Origin: Clavibacter sp. VKM Ac-2872
GTDB taxonomy: Bacteria > Actinomycetota > Actinomycetes > Actinomycetales > Microbacteriaceae
Length of the DNA stretch: 64,000 nucleotides
Direction of reading: 5' to 3'
NCBI RefSeq assembly: GCF_015351105.1
Contig: NZ_JADKRR010000001.1
Span: 1,841,069-1,905,068 of the forward strand
The number at the start of each line of letters is the position of its first letter. The first letter of the stretch is position 1. Below the pieces are notes generated by a model. That model was not told the origin of the DNA, did no database searches, and saw only the letters and a list, made by a program, of their open reading frames with translations. Position numbers and translations under genes: made by a program. Shown piece after piece: positions 16,190 through 26,961 of this stretch.

Positions 16190-16821
16190 CGCGGATCGTC
16201 CTCGTCCGCCACGGCCGCACCGCGTGGAACGTGGAGCGGCGCGTGCAGGGATCCAGCGACATCCCCCTCGACGACACCGGCCGCGCGCAGGCCGCCACCG
16301 CGGGCGCGCTGCTCGCCGAGGCCGTCGCCGGCGGCGCGCGCTGGGACGCGGTGCACGCGAGCCCGCTGAGCCGCGCCTTCGAGACGGCGTCGATCATCGC
16401 GGAGCACCTCGCGCTCGGCGGCGCGCCGACGACGGGCCCGCTGCCGGAGCCCGCGCTGGCGGAGCGCCGCTACGGGCTCGCGGAGGGGCTCACGCACACC
16501 GAGATCGAGGCGCGCTTCCCGGACGGCGACGTGCCCGGTCGCGAGACCGTGGAGTCCGTCACCGAGCGCGCGGGAGCCGCGCTGCTGCGCCTCGCGGAAC
16601 GGCACCCGGGCGGGTCGATCATCGCGGTGTCGCACGGCGGCGTCATCGCGGCGCTCGCCCGCAGCCTCGACGCGTCGCTCGTCGGCCGCCAGGGGCCCAT
16701 GATCGAGAACGGCTCGGCGCACACGTTCGGCGTGGTCGACGGCGAGCTGTCGCTGCTGCGCTTCGGCGGCATCGCGGACCTCGCCGGCGTCGTGGACCTC
16801 GACCCGGCGCGCCGGGCCTGA
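16186..16821 (+). CDS. Histidine phosphatase (phosphoglycerate mutase-like) family protein
   Basis: 211 residues from a GTG at 16186 that overlaps the sirtuin stop. The N-terminus carries the RHG motif (LVRHGRTAWN, about 7-16), which provides the phosphorylated His. A second catalytic His lies in VSHGGVIAAL (about 145). This places it in branch 1 of the histidine phosphatases, which includes cofactor-dependent mutases and many small-molecule phosphatases; the substrate is unknown. The 4-bp overlap suggests co-expression with the sirtuin. It is convergent with the glycosyltransferase gene across 39 nt. Confidence 0.9.
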   Translation: MTRIVLVRHGRTAWNVERRVQGSSDIPLDDTGRAQAATAGALLAEAVAGGARWDAVHASPLSRAFETASIIAEHLALGGAPTTGPLPEPALAERRYGLAEGLTHTEIEARFPDGDVPGRETVESVTERAGAALLRLAERHPGGSIIAVSHGGVIAALARSLDASLVGRQGPMIENGSAHTFGVVDGELSLLRFGGIADLAGVVDLDPARRA

Positions 16822-16860
16822 CCCGACGCCGCTCCCCCGCGGCCCGCGCCGGCGCGCGGC

Positions 16861-17955
16861 TCAGGCGCCGCGACGCCCCGTCCGGGCGACCTGCTCGAGG
16901 AGGTCGCCGAGCGCTTCCGCCGACCTGTCCCAGTCGTACTCGGCGGCGCGGGCGATGCACGCCGCCGACCGTCGCCGCCATTCGTCCGGGTCCTCCAGCG
17001 CGCGCACGGCCGCGGCGAACCCCTCGGCGTCGTCCGGGTCCACGTACACGGCCGCGTCGCCGCCGATCTCGCGGAAGATCGGGATGTCGCTGACCACCAC
17101 GGGCAGGCCGACGCTCATGGCCTCGATCACGGGGATCCCGAACCCCTCGTCCCGGGACGCCGTGAGGAGCGCGGTCGCGCCGCGGAGCGCGGACGCGTAC
17201 TCGGCGTCGCTCGCGCCATCGCGGAAGACGAGCCGCGCCCCGTCCGCGATCGCCTCCAGCCGCTCGCGCTCCGCCTGGCCGACGCGGCTCATGAGGTGCA
17301 GCTCGTGGTCGGGCAGGTCGTCGGCCGCGCGCACGAGCGTCTCGACGTTCTTGTAGGGCATGTACGAGCCCATGTAGACGAGCGTGCGCTCGACGGGTGC
17401 GTCGCGCGGCCCGTCCGGGCGGCCGTCGGGCGCGGGCGCGAGCTCGGCGGCGTTCGGCACGACGACCACGGGCCGCGTGGTCAGCCGGTGCGCGCGGATG
17501 AGGCCGCGTGTCGTCTCGCTGACCGTCACGATCGCGTCGGCCCGGTCGAGCAGCAGCCGCTGCGGCCACCACGCGAGGTGGAAGGCCCGCCAGAGCGCGC
17601 GCACGGGCGCGGGCAGGTCGCGCGGCGGACGCCGGTGCCGGTAGTAGATGAGGTCGTGCAGCGTGAGCACGAGCGGGTACGTGCGGCCGCGGGATCCCAT
17701 CGTCTGCATGGGGCTGTAGACGACGTCGGGCCGCATGCGCGACACACGACGGGCGACCCACGGCTCGCGCGGCCCGGTCGGCGAGCTGACGAGCTGCCAC
17801 GGCAGGTCGGGCAGGAGCGCGAGCTGGCGGTGGTCGCTGATGAGCATGGTCACGTCGAAGCGCGCGCCCAGCCGCGCGACGAGCTCGGCGCCGTAGCGGC
17901 TGATCCCGTCGTGCCGGCCGATGCGCGTGTACCTGCAGTCGAACACGAGCCTCAT
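16861..17955 (-). CDS. GT4-family glycosyltransferase
   Basis: 364 residues with the two Rossmann lobes of GT-B enzymes. The N-terminal lobe has the DCRYTRIGRHDGISRYG start seen in mannosyl/rhamnosyl transferases. The C-terminal lobe has GSYMPYKN and the donor-binding ExxxxxxxE motif in EGFGIPVIEAMSVGLP. No membrane segment is visible. It probably adds a sugar to a cell-envelope or exopolysaccharide acceptor; donor and acceptor are unknown. The ATG at 17955 overlaps the stop of the upstream hydrolase gene by 4 bp. Confidence 0.9.
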   Translation of the reverse strand: MRLVFDCRYTRIGRHDGISRYGAELVARLGARFDVTMLISDHRQLALLPDLPWQLVSSPTGPREPWVARRVSRMRPDVVYSPMQTMGSRGRTYPLVLTLHDLIYYRHRRPPRDLPAPVRALWRAFHLAWWPQRLLLDRADAIVTVSETTRGLIRAHRLTTRPVVVVPNAAELAPAPDGRPDGPRDAPVERTLVYMGSYMPYKNVETLVRAADDLPDHELHLMSRVGQAERERLEAIADGARLVFRDGASDAEYASALRGATALLTASRDEGFGIPVIEAMSVGLPVVVSDIPIFREIGGDAAVYVDPDDAEGFAAAVRALEDPDEWRRRSAACIARAAEYDWDRSAEALGDLLEQVARTGRRGA

Positions 17956-18848
17956 GACGCGCTCCCCTCGTCCAGGAACGCGCGGATGGAGCCGGCCGCC
18001 TCCCGGGGCGTCTCGTAGTGGATGAGGTGCCCGACCCGCGGGATCACCTCGAGCCGGGCGTCGGCGAAGAGGCGCTGCAGCCGGTGCTGCGCGGCGACGG
18101 GCGTGATGTCGTCGCGCTCGGCGGCCACCAGCAGCACGGGGACGGCGACGCGGGGCGCGTACGTGCTCGCGTCCGACGACACCGACGCGCGGAACGCCTC
18201 GAGCACGACGCGGCGGTCGCTGAACGCGCTGAAGAAGCGGTCGTGCTGGTCGTTGATCCACCGGCGGAGCGAGCGGTCGCGCGTCTTCGCCATGGCCTCG
18301 CTCATCACGCGGACGATGACGCGGTTGCGCAGCAGGCCGAAGCCCGCGCGCTCGGGCAGCACGGCGGCGGCGCGGTAGTACAGCACGGCGAGCCGGGTGA
18401 GGATCCCCCGCGGTCCCTCGAGCGCCGGAGCGGCGATCGGGTTGACGAGGATCGCGCGGGGGCTCGGGAGGCCGCCAGCGAGCGCGGCCGAGACGACGAT
18501 CGACCCGAACGAGTGGCCGAGCACGGTGGCGTCGCGCGTGCCGGTCGCGTCGACGAAGGCCCGCAGCCACGCGGAGTAGCCGGGGATGTCGTGCCGCGCG
18601 TCGACGAGCGGCGTCGAGTCGCCGAACCCCGGCAGGTCGGGCGAGAGGATCCGCACGCCCGGCAGCTGCGCGACGACCGGCTCCAGCCCGTGGTGGTCCC
18701 CGCGGAACCCGTGCACGACGACGAGCGTCTGCGGGGCGTCGGCGGGCCCGTACTCCCACCAGGCGGTGCGGCTCCCGAGGAGGTCGACGGTGCGGCGGAC
18801 CACGGGGATGCGGTCGAGCTGGGCGGCGTAGGGCGAGGGGACGGTCAT
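17952..18848 (-). CDS. Alpha/beta-hydrolase
   Basis: 298 residues. An oxyanion-hole region lies at VVHGFRGDHHG, the nucleophile elbow is GHSFGS (Ser about residue 117), and a C-terminal catalytic His lies in GHLIHYE. A cap-like helical insertion occupies the middle. The substrate is unknown. A -10 box (complement of 18857-18862) ends 8 nt upstream of the ATG, so the mRNA is probably leaderless. It is coupled to the downstream glycosyltransferase by a 4-bp overlap. Confidence 0.88.
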   Translation of the reverse strand: MTVPSPYAAQLDRIPVVRRTVDLLGSRTAWWEYGPADAPQTLVVVHGFRGDHHGLEPVVAQLPGVRILSPDLPGFGDSTPLVDARHDIPGYSAWLRAFVDATGTRDATVLGHSFGSIVVSAALAGGLPSPRAILVNPIAAPALEGPRGILTRLAVLYYRAAAVLPERAGFGLLRNRVIVRVMSEAMAKTRDRSLRRWINDQHDRFFSAFSDRRVVLEAFRASVSSDASTYAPRVAVPVLLVAAERDDITPVAAQHRLQRLFADARLEVIPRVGHLIHYETPREAAGSIRAFLDEGSAS

Positions 18849-18856
18849 CGAGGACG

Positions 18857-18862
18857 AGTCTA
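18857..18862 (-). promoter_or_regulatory. -10 box of the hydrolase-glycosyltransferase operon
   Basis: Minus-strand TAGACT ends 8 nt before the ATG at 18848, predicting a leaderless transcript. Confidence 0.5.
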
Positions 18863-18923
18863 CGAGCGGGCGCCGCCCCGGCCCCCGGGCGCGCCGGGCT
18901 CCGTCCGCCCGGCCTTCCGCGCC

Positions 18924-18929
18924 TAGAGT
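18924..18929 (+). promoter_or_regulatory. -10 box of treS
   Basis: TAGAGT in GCCTAGAGTTG gives a leader of about 50 nt. Together with the opposite -10 at 18857-18862 it makes this 125-bp gap a divergent promoter region. Confidence 0.45.
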
Positions 18930-18985
18930 TGCGACGAGCCTTCCCGCCCCGAGTCGATGCCCCCGTCGCGCCCATGAGGAGAACC

Positions 18986-20707
<1,722 letters not shown>

Positions 20708-20717
20708 CATCTACAGG

Positions 20718-21419
20718 ATGACCTCCCGCTGGCACGACACACTGGCCTCGTTCGACCTCGAGACGACGGGGGTGGACGTCGAGACCGCGCGCATCGTCAC
20801 GGCCTGCATCGTCGTGCTCGACGCGCAGGGCGAGGTCGTCGAGCGGCACGACTGGCTCGCGGATCCCGGCGTGGAGATCCCCGCGGGCGCGGCGGCCATC
20901 CACGGGGTCACGACGGAGCGCGCGCAGGCCGAGGGCCGCGACGCGGCCGCGGTCGTGCTCGAGATCGTCACCACCATCCGCGAGGTGTTCGCCCGCGGCC
21001 TCGCGCTGGTGGTCTACAACGCGCCCTACGACCTCACGCTCCTCAACCGGGAGGCCGTGCGGCACGGGGTCGAGCCCCTGCGCGACACCGGCCCCGTCAT
21101 CGACCCGCTCGTCATCGACAAGGCGGTGGACACCTACCGGCGCGGCAAGCGCACGCTGTCCGTCGCGGCCGAGCACTACGGCGTGCGCCTCGACGACGCG
21201 CACGACGCCGGCGCGGACGCCATCGCCGCCGGCCGCGTGGCCCAGGCCATCGCCGGGCGCTACGCCGACCAGCTCGACATCCCCGTCCTCGACCTGCACG
21301 ACCGCCAGGTCGACTGGTCGCGCGTCCAGGCGGAGAGCTTCCAGGACTACATGCGGCGCACGCGCGATCCCGCGTTCACCACCTCGGGCGCCTGGCCCGA
21401 GCGCCACGCCGACAGCTGA
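20718..21419 (+). CDS. DEDDh 3'-5' exonuclease (DnaQ/epsilon-like)
   Basis: 233 residues. Exo I is FDLETTG (acidic pair at about 12 and 14), Exo II is NAPYDLTLLNRE, and Exo III is DAHDAGADA with the His that defines the DEDDh subgroup. All metal ligands are present, so it should degrade single-stranded DNA or RNA from the 3' end. It is a stand-alone exonuclease without GIY-YIG or BRCT fusion. It follows treS by 10 nt but probably uses its own -10 box. A strong hairpin lies after the stop. Confidence 0.9.
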   Translation: MTSRWHDTLASFDLETTGVDVETARIVTACIVVLDAQGEVVERHDWLADPGVEIPAGAAAIHGVTTERAQAEGRDAAAVVLEIVTTIREVFARGLALVVYNAPYDLTLLNREAVRHGVEPLRDTGPVIDPLVIDKAVDTYRRGKRTLSVAAEHYGVRLDDAHDAGADAIAAGRVAQAIAGRYADQLDIPVLDLHDRQVDWSRVQAESFQDYMRRTRDPAFTTSGAWPERHADS

Positions 21420-21467
21420 GCCGGTCCGCGTCGCCCATCCGCGCGAGGTGGGCGACGCCGGGGACGA

Positions 21468-21501
21468 CGAAGGGCGCCCGGCCGAGGCCGGGCGCCCTTC
21501 G
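21468..21501. terminator. Bidirectional terminator between exonuclease gene and rpmE2
   Basis: A perfect 16-bp stem, CGAAGGGCGCCCGGCC (21468-21483) with its complement at 21486-21501. It ends 18 nt before the stop of the convergent rpmE2 and can act in both directions. Confidence 0.85.
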
Positions 21502-21519
21502 TGGTGCAGCGGGAGGCTG

Positions 21520-21777
21520 CTACTTCTTGGTGCCGAAGCCCGCGTAGCGCGAGTTGAACTTCTCGACGCGACCGGCGGAGTCCATGATGCGCTGCTTGCC
21601 CGTGTAGAACGGGTGCGACTCGCTCGAGATCTCGACGTCGATGACGGGGTACGTCTTGCCGTCCTCCCACTCGATGGTCTTCGAGCTGCCGACGGTCGAG
21701 CGGGTGAGGAACGTCGCACCGGAGGCGAGGTCGCGGAAGACGACGGGGGCGTACTGGGGGTGGATGTCGGTCTTCAT
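21520..21777 (-). CDS. rpmE2: 50S ribosomal protein L31 type B
   Basis: 85 residues, starting [20 protein letters not shown], which is diagnostic of L31 type B, the cysteine-free paralog that replaces zinc-binding L31 in many bacteria. There is no Cys at all. It binds the 50S subunit and bridges to 30S. In some bacteria the B form is under Zur control, but I see no Zur-like palindrome in the 134-bp upstream region. The ATG at 21777 is preceded by AGGACA. A -10 (complement of 21855-21860) gives a leader of about 70 nt. Confidence 0.97.
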   Translation of the reverse strand: MKTDIHPQYAPVVFRDLASGATFLTRSTVGSSKTIEWEDGKTYPVIDVEISSESHPFYTGKQRIMDSAGRVEKFNSRYAGFGTKK

Positions 21778-21854
21778 CGGGGAGTGTCCTTCGTCGGTTC
21801 GATATCGTGCGCGGGAAGCGTGGGTGCCCGGGATGATCACCGGACCAGTGGACG

Positions 21855-21860
21855 AGCCTA
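21855..21860 (-). promoter_or_regulatory. Candidate -10 box of rpmE2
   Basis: Minus-strand TAGGCT in GGTAGGCTCG, with a predicted leader of about 70 nt before the ATG at 21777. Confidence 0.4.
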
Positions 21861-21911
21861 CCAGACGGGTGCCGGGAACGGGTCGGCGCGCCGGCGAGAG
21901 GCGCGACGGGA

Positions 21912-22700
21912 TCAGCGGCGGACGGCGCGGGCCGTGAAGCGGCCGTCGTCATGCGTGACCTCGAGCTCGAGACCGAACGCGCGTCCGAGGTTGTCGGCCG
22001 TGATGACGTCGCCGAGCGGCCCGGCCGCGACGACGGCGCCCTCGCGCAGGAGCAGCCCGTGCGTGAAGCCGCGCGGGATCTCCTCGACGTGGTGCGTGAC
22101 CATGACGATGCCGGGTGCCTCGGGCGCCGAGGCGTAGCCGCCGAGGAGCTGCAGCAGCTCCTCGCGCGCGCCGAGGTCGAGGCTCGCGGCCGGCTCGTCG
22201 AGGAGGAGCAGCTCGGGATCGGTCATGATCGAGCGGGCGATCTGCACGCGCTTCTGCTCGCCGTCGCTCAGCGTGCCGAACCTCCGCTGCTCGAGGTGGC
22301 CGAGGCGCCACTCGGCGAGCACGCGCTGGGCGCGGCGCACGTCGATGTCCTCGTAGTCCTCGTTCCAGCGGCCGGTGACCGAGTACGCGGCGGTGAGCAC
22401 GACGTCCAGCACGGTCTCGTCGGCGGGGATGCGCCTGGCCATCGCGGTGGACGCGAAGCCGATGCGCGAGCGGAGCTCGAAGACGTCGACGCGGCCGAGC
22501 TCGTGGTCGAGGACGGTCGCCGTGCCCGAGGACGGGTGCGCCATGGCGGAGGCGATCTGCAGGAGGCTCGTCTTCCCCGCGCCGTTCGGCCCGAGGACGA
22601 CCCATCGCTCGTCGCCGTCCACCGTCCACTCCACCTGGTCGAGGATGGTCGTCCCGTTCCGGACGAAGGACACTCCGGACAGGGAGAGGACGTGGCTCAT
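21912..22700 (-). CDS. ABC transporter ATP-binding protein
   Basis: 262 residues, a single ABC domain: Walker [11 protein letters not shown] (about 37-46), signature [14 protein letters not shown] (Asp replaces the usual second Gly-neighbour of LSGGQ), Walker [13 protein letters not shown], and switch His in VTHHVEEIP. It resembles the ModF/YlmA group, where no permease is linked. No permease lies nearby, so the transported substrate or non-transport role is open. A -10 box (complement of 22708-22713) ends 7 nt before the ATG at 22700. Confidence 0.88.
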   Translation of the reverse strand: MSHVLSLSGVSFVRNGTTILDQVEWTVDGDERWVVLGPNGAGKTSLLQIASAMAHPSSGTATVLDHELGRVDVFELRSRIGFASTAMARRIPADETVLDVVLTAAYSVTGRWNEDYEDIDVRRAQRVLAEWRLGHLEQRRFGTLSDGEQKRVQIARSIMTDPELLLLDEPAASLDLGAREELLQLLGGYASAPEAPGIVMVTHHVEEIPRGFTHGLLLREGAVVAAGPLGDVITADNLGRAFGLELEVTHDDGRFTARAVRR

Positions 22701-22707
22701 GCGGAGG

Positions 22708-22713
22708 AGTCTA
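22708..22713 (-). promoter_or_regulatory. -10 box of the ABC ATPase gene
   Basis: Minus-strand TAGACT, 7 nt before the ATG at 22700. The intervening bases are CCTCCGC, the opposite of a Shine-Dalgarno, supporting leaderless initiation. Confidence 0.5.
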
Positions 22714-22787
22714 CCGGCCCGGACCCCGCGCACCTCCCGGTCGCGGTGCGAGCCGGGAGGCGCGGACGGCGGTGCGCCACCGTGCGC

Positions 22788-23972
22788 TCAGCGCAGGATC
22801 GACGCGTAGATCGCCTCGGTCTGGCGGGCGATGCGGTCCCAGCCGAACTCGCGCTCGGCGCGCACGCGGCCGGCCTCGCCCATGCGGCGCGCGGCGTCGG
22901 GATCCGCGACGACCTCGGTCAAGGCGTCGGCGAGGTCGCGGACGAAGCGCGCGGGATCCGTGGGCGTGCCCGTGCCGTCCGTGGCCTGGTCGATGGGGAC
23001 GAGGCGGCCGGTGACGCCGTCGTCGACGACCTCGGGGATCCCGCCCGTGGCCGTGCCGACGACGGGCGCGCCGCACGCCATGGCCTCGAGGTTCACGATG
23101 CCGAGCGGCTCGTAGACGGAAGGGCAGACGAAGACGGTGCCGGCGGTGAGGACGGCGGAGAGCTCACGGCGCGGCAGCAGGCGGTCGATCCACACGACGC
23201 CCGAGCGCTCCTCCTGCAGCCCGCGGACGAGGGCCGTCACCTCCTCCATGATCTGCGGGGTGTCGGGCGCGCCCGCGCACAGCACCATCTGCACGTCGGC
23301 GGGCAGCAGCGCGGCGGCGCGGAGGAGGTAGGGCAGGCCCTTCTGGCGAGTGATCCGGCCGACGAAGACGACCGACGGCCGCGACGGGTCGATGCCGAGG
23401 GAGCGCACGAGCTCGTCGTCGTGCACGGGCGACCACGCCTCGAGGTCGATGCCGTTGTAGACCGTGTGGACCCGGGCCTCGTCCAGCGCCGGGTACGAGC
23501 GGAGGATGTCGCGCTTCATGCCGTCGCTGACGGCGATCACGGCGTCCGCCGCCTCGTACGCGGTGCGCTCGATCCAGCTGGAGACGCGGTAGCCGCCGCC
23601 CAGCTGCTCGGCCTTCCACGGGCGCAGCGGCTCGAGGCTGTGCGCGGTGACCACGTGCGGGATCCCGTGCAGCATCGACGCCACGTGGCCCGCGTGGTTC
23701 GCGTACCAGGTGTGCGAGTGGACGACGTCGGCGCCCGCCACGTCGCTCGCGATCGCGAGGTCGACGGCCATCGTCTGCAGGGTCGCGTTCGCCTCGCGCA
23801 GCTCCGCCGGGACGGGGTAGGAGAAGACGCCGGGCTCGTCGCGCGGCGCGCCGAAGGCCCGGACGACGACCTCGGTCCTCTGCCGCATGGCCTTCACGAG
23901 CTCGGTGACGTGCACGCCGGCACCCCCGTATACCTCGGGCGGATACTCCTTGGTGATCACGTCTGCTCGCAT
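22788..23972 (-). CDS. glgM: GlgA/GlgM-type glycosyltransferase (glycogen synthase or maltose-1-phosphate synthase)
   Basis: 394 residues, GT4 family. The start [46 protein letters not shown] and [18 protein letters not shown] are the hallmarks of the actinobacterial enzyme long called GlgA, shown in mycobacteria to be GlgM, which joins ADP-glucose to glucose-1-phosphate to give maltose-1-phosphate. It is divergent from glgC with 46 bp between the start codons, the same arrangement as in Mycobacterium. Which of the two activities applies here is not decided by sequence alone. A -10 box sits 7 nt before the ATG. Confidence 0.88.
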   Translation of the reverse strand: MRADVITKEYPPEVYGGAGVHVTELVKAMRQRTEVVVRAFGAPRDEPGVFSYPVPAELREANATLQTMAVDLAIASDVAGADVVHSHTWYANHAGHVASMLHGIPHVVTAHSLEPLRPWKAEQLGGGYRVSSWIERTAYEAADAVIAVSDGMKRDILRSYPALDEARVHTVYNGIDLEAWSPVHDDELVRSLGIDPSRPSVVFVGRITRQKGLPYLLRAAALLPADVQMVLCAGAPDTPQIMEEVTALVRGLQEERSGVVWIDRLLPRRELSAVLTAGTVFVCPSVYEPLGIVNLEAMACGAPVVGTATGGIPEVVDDGVTGRLVPIDQATDGTGTPTDPARFVRDLADALTEVVADPDAARRMGEAGRVRAEREFGWDRIARQTEAIYASILR

Positions 23973-23979
23973 TGGTCGA

Positions 23980-24012
23980 ACGCTAGTACATGCCCCGACG
24001 TGCATCTACGCT
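23980..24012. promoter_or_regulatory. Compact divergent promoters of glgM and glgC
   Basis: The minus-strand TAGCGT (complement of 23980-23985) ends 7 nt before the glgM ATG. The plus-strand TACGCT (24007-24012) ends 6 nt before the glgC ATG. The -10 boxes are only 21 bp apart, so each -35 region overlaps the other gene's -10 and the two promoters may compete. Both mRNAs would be leaderless. Confidence 0.55.
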
Positions 24013-24018
24013 GGACCA

Positions 24019-25260
24019 ATGGCATCGAAGAAGATCTTTGGAATCGTGCTCGCCGGCGGCGAGGGCAAGCGCCTCATGCCCCTCACCGCGGACCGGGCGA
24101 AGCCCGCCGTCCCCTTCGGCGGGCAGTACCGGCTGATCGACTTCGCGCTCTCCAACCTCATCAACTCGGGGCTCACGCAGATCGTGGTGCTGACCCAGTA
24201 CAAGTCGCACTCGCTCGACCGCCACGTGTCGCAGACCTGGCGCCTCAACCAGATGCTGAACTCCTACATCGCGTCGGTGCCCGCGCAGCAGCGCCTCGGA
24301 AAGCGGTGGTTCAGCGGGTCGGCCGACGCGATCCTGCAGAGCCTCAACCTCATCAACGACGAGAAGCCCGACATCGTCGTCGTGGTCGGCGCCGACCACG
24401 TGTACCGCATGGACTTCAGCCAGATGATCGAGGCGCACATCGCGTCGGGCCACGGCGCCACGGTCGCCGCGATCCGCCAACCCATCGAGCTCGCCGACCA
24501 GTTCGGCGTCATCGACGTGGACCCCGCGAACCCGTACCAGATCCGCGCCTTCCTCGAGAAGCCGAAGGACCCGCAGGGGCTCGACGACTCCCCCGGCGAG
24601 GTGCTCGCGTCGATGGGCAACTACGTCTTCGACACCGACCAGCTCATCGACGCGGTGCGCCGCGACGGCGAGAACGCGGAGTCCGCGCACGACATGGGCG
24701 GCGACATCGTGCCGTGGTTCGTCGAGCAGGGGAACGCCGGCGTCTACGACCTCAACCGCAACGAGGTGCCCGGCGCCAACGACCGCGACCGGTACTACTG
24801 GCGCGACGTCGGCACGATCGAGTCGTTCTTCGACGCGCACCAGGACCTCATCTCGGCGCTGCCCGTGTTCAACCTCTACAACAAGGACTGGCCGATCTTC
24901 AGCCAGCAGCTCAACAGCCCGCCGGCCAAGTTCGTCCGCGACGCGCAGGGCAACACGGGCACCATGATCGACTCGATCACCTCGCTCGGCGGCGTGATCA
25001 GCGGTGCCCACGTCGAGCGCAGCGTGCTGGGCCCGTGGGTCATCGCGGAGTCGGGTGCGCGCATCGTCGACAGCATCGTGTTCGACAAGGTGCACATCGG
25101 GGCGGGCGCGGTCATCACCCGCGCGATCCTCGACAAGGACGTCGAGGTCGAGCCGGGCGCCACGGTCGGCGTCGACCACGACCGCGACCTGGCGCGCGGC
25201 TTCACCGTGACCGACGGCGGCATCACCGTCGTGGGCAAGGGCGTGCGCGTCACCCCGTGA
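24019..25260 (+). CDS. glgC: Glucose-1-phosphate adenylyltransferase
   Basis: 413 residues. The N-terminal nucleotidyltransferase domain has [14 protein letters not shown] (pyrophosphorylase loop) and [19 protein letters not shown] (allosteric/substrate Lys region), then the [11 protein letters not shown] catalytic Asp. The FLEKPKDP segment binds glucose-1-phosphate, and a C-terminal left-handed beta-helix of hexapeptide repeats follows. It makes ADP-glucose for glycogen or maltose-1-phosphate. The ATG at 24019 matches family starts ([14 protein letters not shown]). It overlaps serB by 4 bp. Confidence 0.97.
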   Translation: MASKKIFGIVLAGGEGKRLMPLTADRAKPAVPFGGQYRLIDFALSNLINSGLTQIVVLTQYKSHSLDRHVSQTWRLNQMLNSYIASVPAQQRLGKRWFSGSADAILQSLNLINDEKPDIVVVVGADHVYRMDFSQMIEAHIASGHGATVAAIRQPIELADQFGVIDVDPANPYQIRAFLEKPKDPQGLDDSPGEVLASMGNYVFDTDQLIDAVRRDGENAESAHDMGGDIVPWFVEQGNAGVYDLNRNEVPGANDRDRYYWRDVGTIESFFDAHQDLISALPVFNLYNKDWPIFSQQLNSPPAKFVRDAQGNTGTMIDSITSLGGVISGAHVERSVLGPWVIAESGARIVDSIVFDKVHIGAGAVITRAILDKDVEVEPGATVGVDHDRDLARGFTVTDGGITVVGKGVRVTP

Positions 25261-25955
25261 GCGTCGTCCATCCGCTGACGCCGCCCGCCCCGTCGTCGGC
25301 GCCCGTCCCCCGCGTCCTCCCGCGCATGCTCGTGGTGCTCGACGTCGACTCGACCCTCATCGAGGACGAGGCGATCGAGCTGCTCGCCGCCGAGGCGGGC
25401 GCGGTCGACGAGGTCGCGGCCGTCACCGACCGGGCGATGCGCGGCGAGCTCGACTTCGCGGAGAGCCTGCGCTCGCGGGTCGCCACGCTGGCCGGGCTGC
25501 CGACGACGGTCCACGCCGCTGTCGGGTCGCGGATCCGCGTCACGCCCGGCGCCGAGCGCATGATCGCCGGGCTGCACGAGGCCGGCCACGTCGTCGCGGT
25601 CGTGTCGGGGGGCTTCCACGAGCTGCTGGATCCGCTGGCCGAGCGCCTCGGGCTCGACCTCTGGCGCGCCAACCGGCTGGAGACGGCCGACGGGCGGCTC
25701 ACGGGACGCGTCGCGGGCCCGGTCGTCGACGCGGCCGCCAAGCGCGCGGCCGTCGAGGAGTGGAGCGCCGCGCTCGGGATCCCGCTCGCCCGCGTCGTGG
25801 CGGTGGGCGACGGCGCCAACGACCTCGAGATGATGGCCGTGGCCGGGCTGTCCGTGGCCTTCGACGCGAAGCCCGCGGTCCGCCGACGCGCCGACGTGTG
25901 CGTCGACCGCCGCGACCTCGCGCAGGTGCTCGCGCTCCTCGGCCTCCCCCGCTGA
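25257..25955 (+). CDS. serB: Phosphoserine phosphatase, short form
   Basis: 232 residues from a GTG at 25257 that overlaps the glgC stop. HAD motif I is [11 protein letters not shown] (catalytic Asp pair), motif II is VVSGGFHE, the motif III Lys lies in [10 protein letters not shown], and motif IV is [11 protein letters not shown]. This matches SerB, which releases serine from O-phosphoserine in the last step of serine synthesis. It lacks the N-terminal ACT domains of the mycobacterial SerB2. A Pro-rich 20-residue N-terminus precedes the core; an internal ATG at 25326 (MLVVLDVD) is an alternative start. Confidence 0.9.
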   Translation: MSVVHPLTPPAPSSAPVPRVLPRMLVVLDVDSTLIEDEAIELLAAEAGAVDEVAAVTDRAMRGELDFAESLRSRVATLAGLPTTVHAAVGSRIRVTPGAERMIAGLHEAGHVVAVVSGGFHELLDPLAERLGLDLWRANRLETADGRLTGRVAGPVVDAAAKRAAVEEWSAALGIPLARVVAVGDGANDLEMMAVAGLSVAFDAKPAVRRRADVCVDRRDLAQVLALLGLPR

Positions 25956-25981
25956 TCCGGTCGCCCAGGCGTGCGTGCGGG

Positions 25982-26938
25982 TCAGCCCGTGACGACGGCC
26001 CGGGCGATCGCCGCGAGCTGGGCGATGTTCGCGGGCATCCGCTCCCGCTCCGACGGCAGGCTCGCCAGGTGCGTCACGTTGTCGAGGTACGCCAGGAAGA
26101 TGAACGCGCCGAATCGCTCGTCCGGGACGCCCGTGCTGCCGCCCGCCGCCGTGTAGGCCCGGTGGAACTGCGCGCGCTGGCGGGGCGCCAGGTACATGAT
26201 CGCGGCGGCGACGTCGAGGCCGGCCGGACCCAGCCCGCACCGGTCGAAGTCGATGACGGAGACGCCGGCGGGGCCCTGGATCAGGTTCCCCGGGTGGTAG
26301 TCGCCGTGCACCATGATCGGCGGCCCGGCCTCCGCCAGCGTCGATCGGAGCTCCGCGATCGCGCCGGCCAGCGCCTCCGCGGTGGAGCCGTCGGCCATGA
26401 TCCCCGGGTAGCCCTCGACGAGCCGCTCCAGGCGCACGGTCGCGTAGTCGGCGTCGTAGCGGCGTCGCTCGCCCGCGAGCGCGACGGCCGCCGGATCCGC
26501 GCCGGCCGCGTGCAGGGCCGCCAGCGTCTCCGCGAACGGCCCGGCGTCCGACGAGGCCGGGAGGCTGCTCAGCATCTCGCCCTCGTGCCACGTGAGCAGG
26601 CTCGCGAGGCGCCGCTCGACGCGCGCGCCCGAGGCGCCGACCACCGCGCGGCGGAGGCCGATCTCGTCGTCGTCGGGGACGGCGACCTCGACGGTCGTCG
26701 TCCAGGATCCGGTGCGGGTCCGCTGCGGCTCGGGCACGGACGGCCCGCCGCGCCCCGCGAGCAGGTCGAGCCAGTCGAGCTCCAGGTCGATCTCGCGCTG
26801 CTTCCGGCGCGCGACGTGCAGCCGCAGCAGGTACCGGCACCCACCCTGGACGTCGACCCGGTAGGCGTGGTTGTGGGTGGCCCCCAGCTCGGTGAGCTCC
26901 ACCGGACCGAGGTCCCAGGCGGCCAGGAGGTCGGACAC
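25982..26938 (-). CDS. Aminoglycoside-phosphotransferase-like (APH) family kinase
   Basis: 318 residues from a GTG at 26938 with GGGGAG upstream. The kinase-like catalytic loop is VHGDYHPGNLI (about 221-231), with the Brenner-type HxDxxxxN arrangement, followed by the metal-binding IDFDRCGLGP. The family includes drug kinases but also choline, homoserine, fructosamine and maltose kinases, so resistance is not implied. It lies 23 nt downstream of fabG, probably co-transcribed. Because TreS is present without a maltokinase, a sugar-kinase role was considered, but the fold alone does not support it. Confidence 0.82.
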   Translation of the reverse strand: MSDLLAAWDLGPVELTELGATHNHAYRVDVQGGCRYLLRLHVARRKQREIDLELDWLDLLAGRGGPSVPEPQRTRTGSWTTTVEVAVPDDDEIGLRRAVVGASGARVERRLASLLTWHEGEMLSSLPASSDAGPFAETLAALHAAGADPAAVALAGERRRYDADYATVRLERLVEGYPGIMADGSTAEALAGAIAELRSTLAEAGPPIMVHGDYHPGNLIQGPAGVSVIDFDRCGLGPAGLDVAAAIMYLAPRQRAQFHRAYTAAGGSTGVPDERFGAFIFLAYLDNVTHLASLPSERERMPANIAQLAAIARAVVTG

Positions 26939-26961
26939 GGCGCGCTCCCCGACGGGCGGGG

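Noticed and set aside
21778-21911. Zur site in front of rpmE2
   Set aside because: No AT-rich palindrome is present in the 134-bp upstream region, so zinc control of L31B cannot be claimed.
21951-25955. Very long open frames, for example 1334 codons on the plus strand here and 1497 codons at 52934-57427
   Set aside because: They cross several clear genes on the other strand or in other frames. G+C-rich third positions leave opposite frames open; only the C-terminal parts (serB, uvrC) are real.
25982-26938. Antibiotic resistance kinase or the missing maltokinase
   Set aside because: Only generic APH-fold motifs are visible; the family is too broad to support either role.
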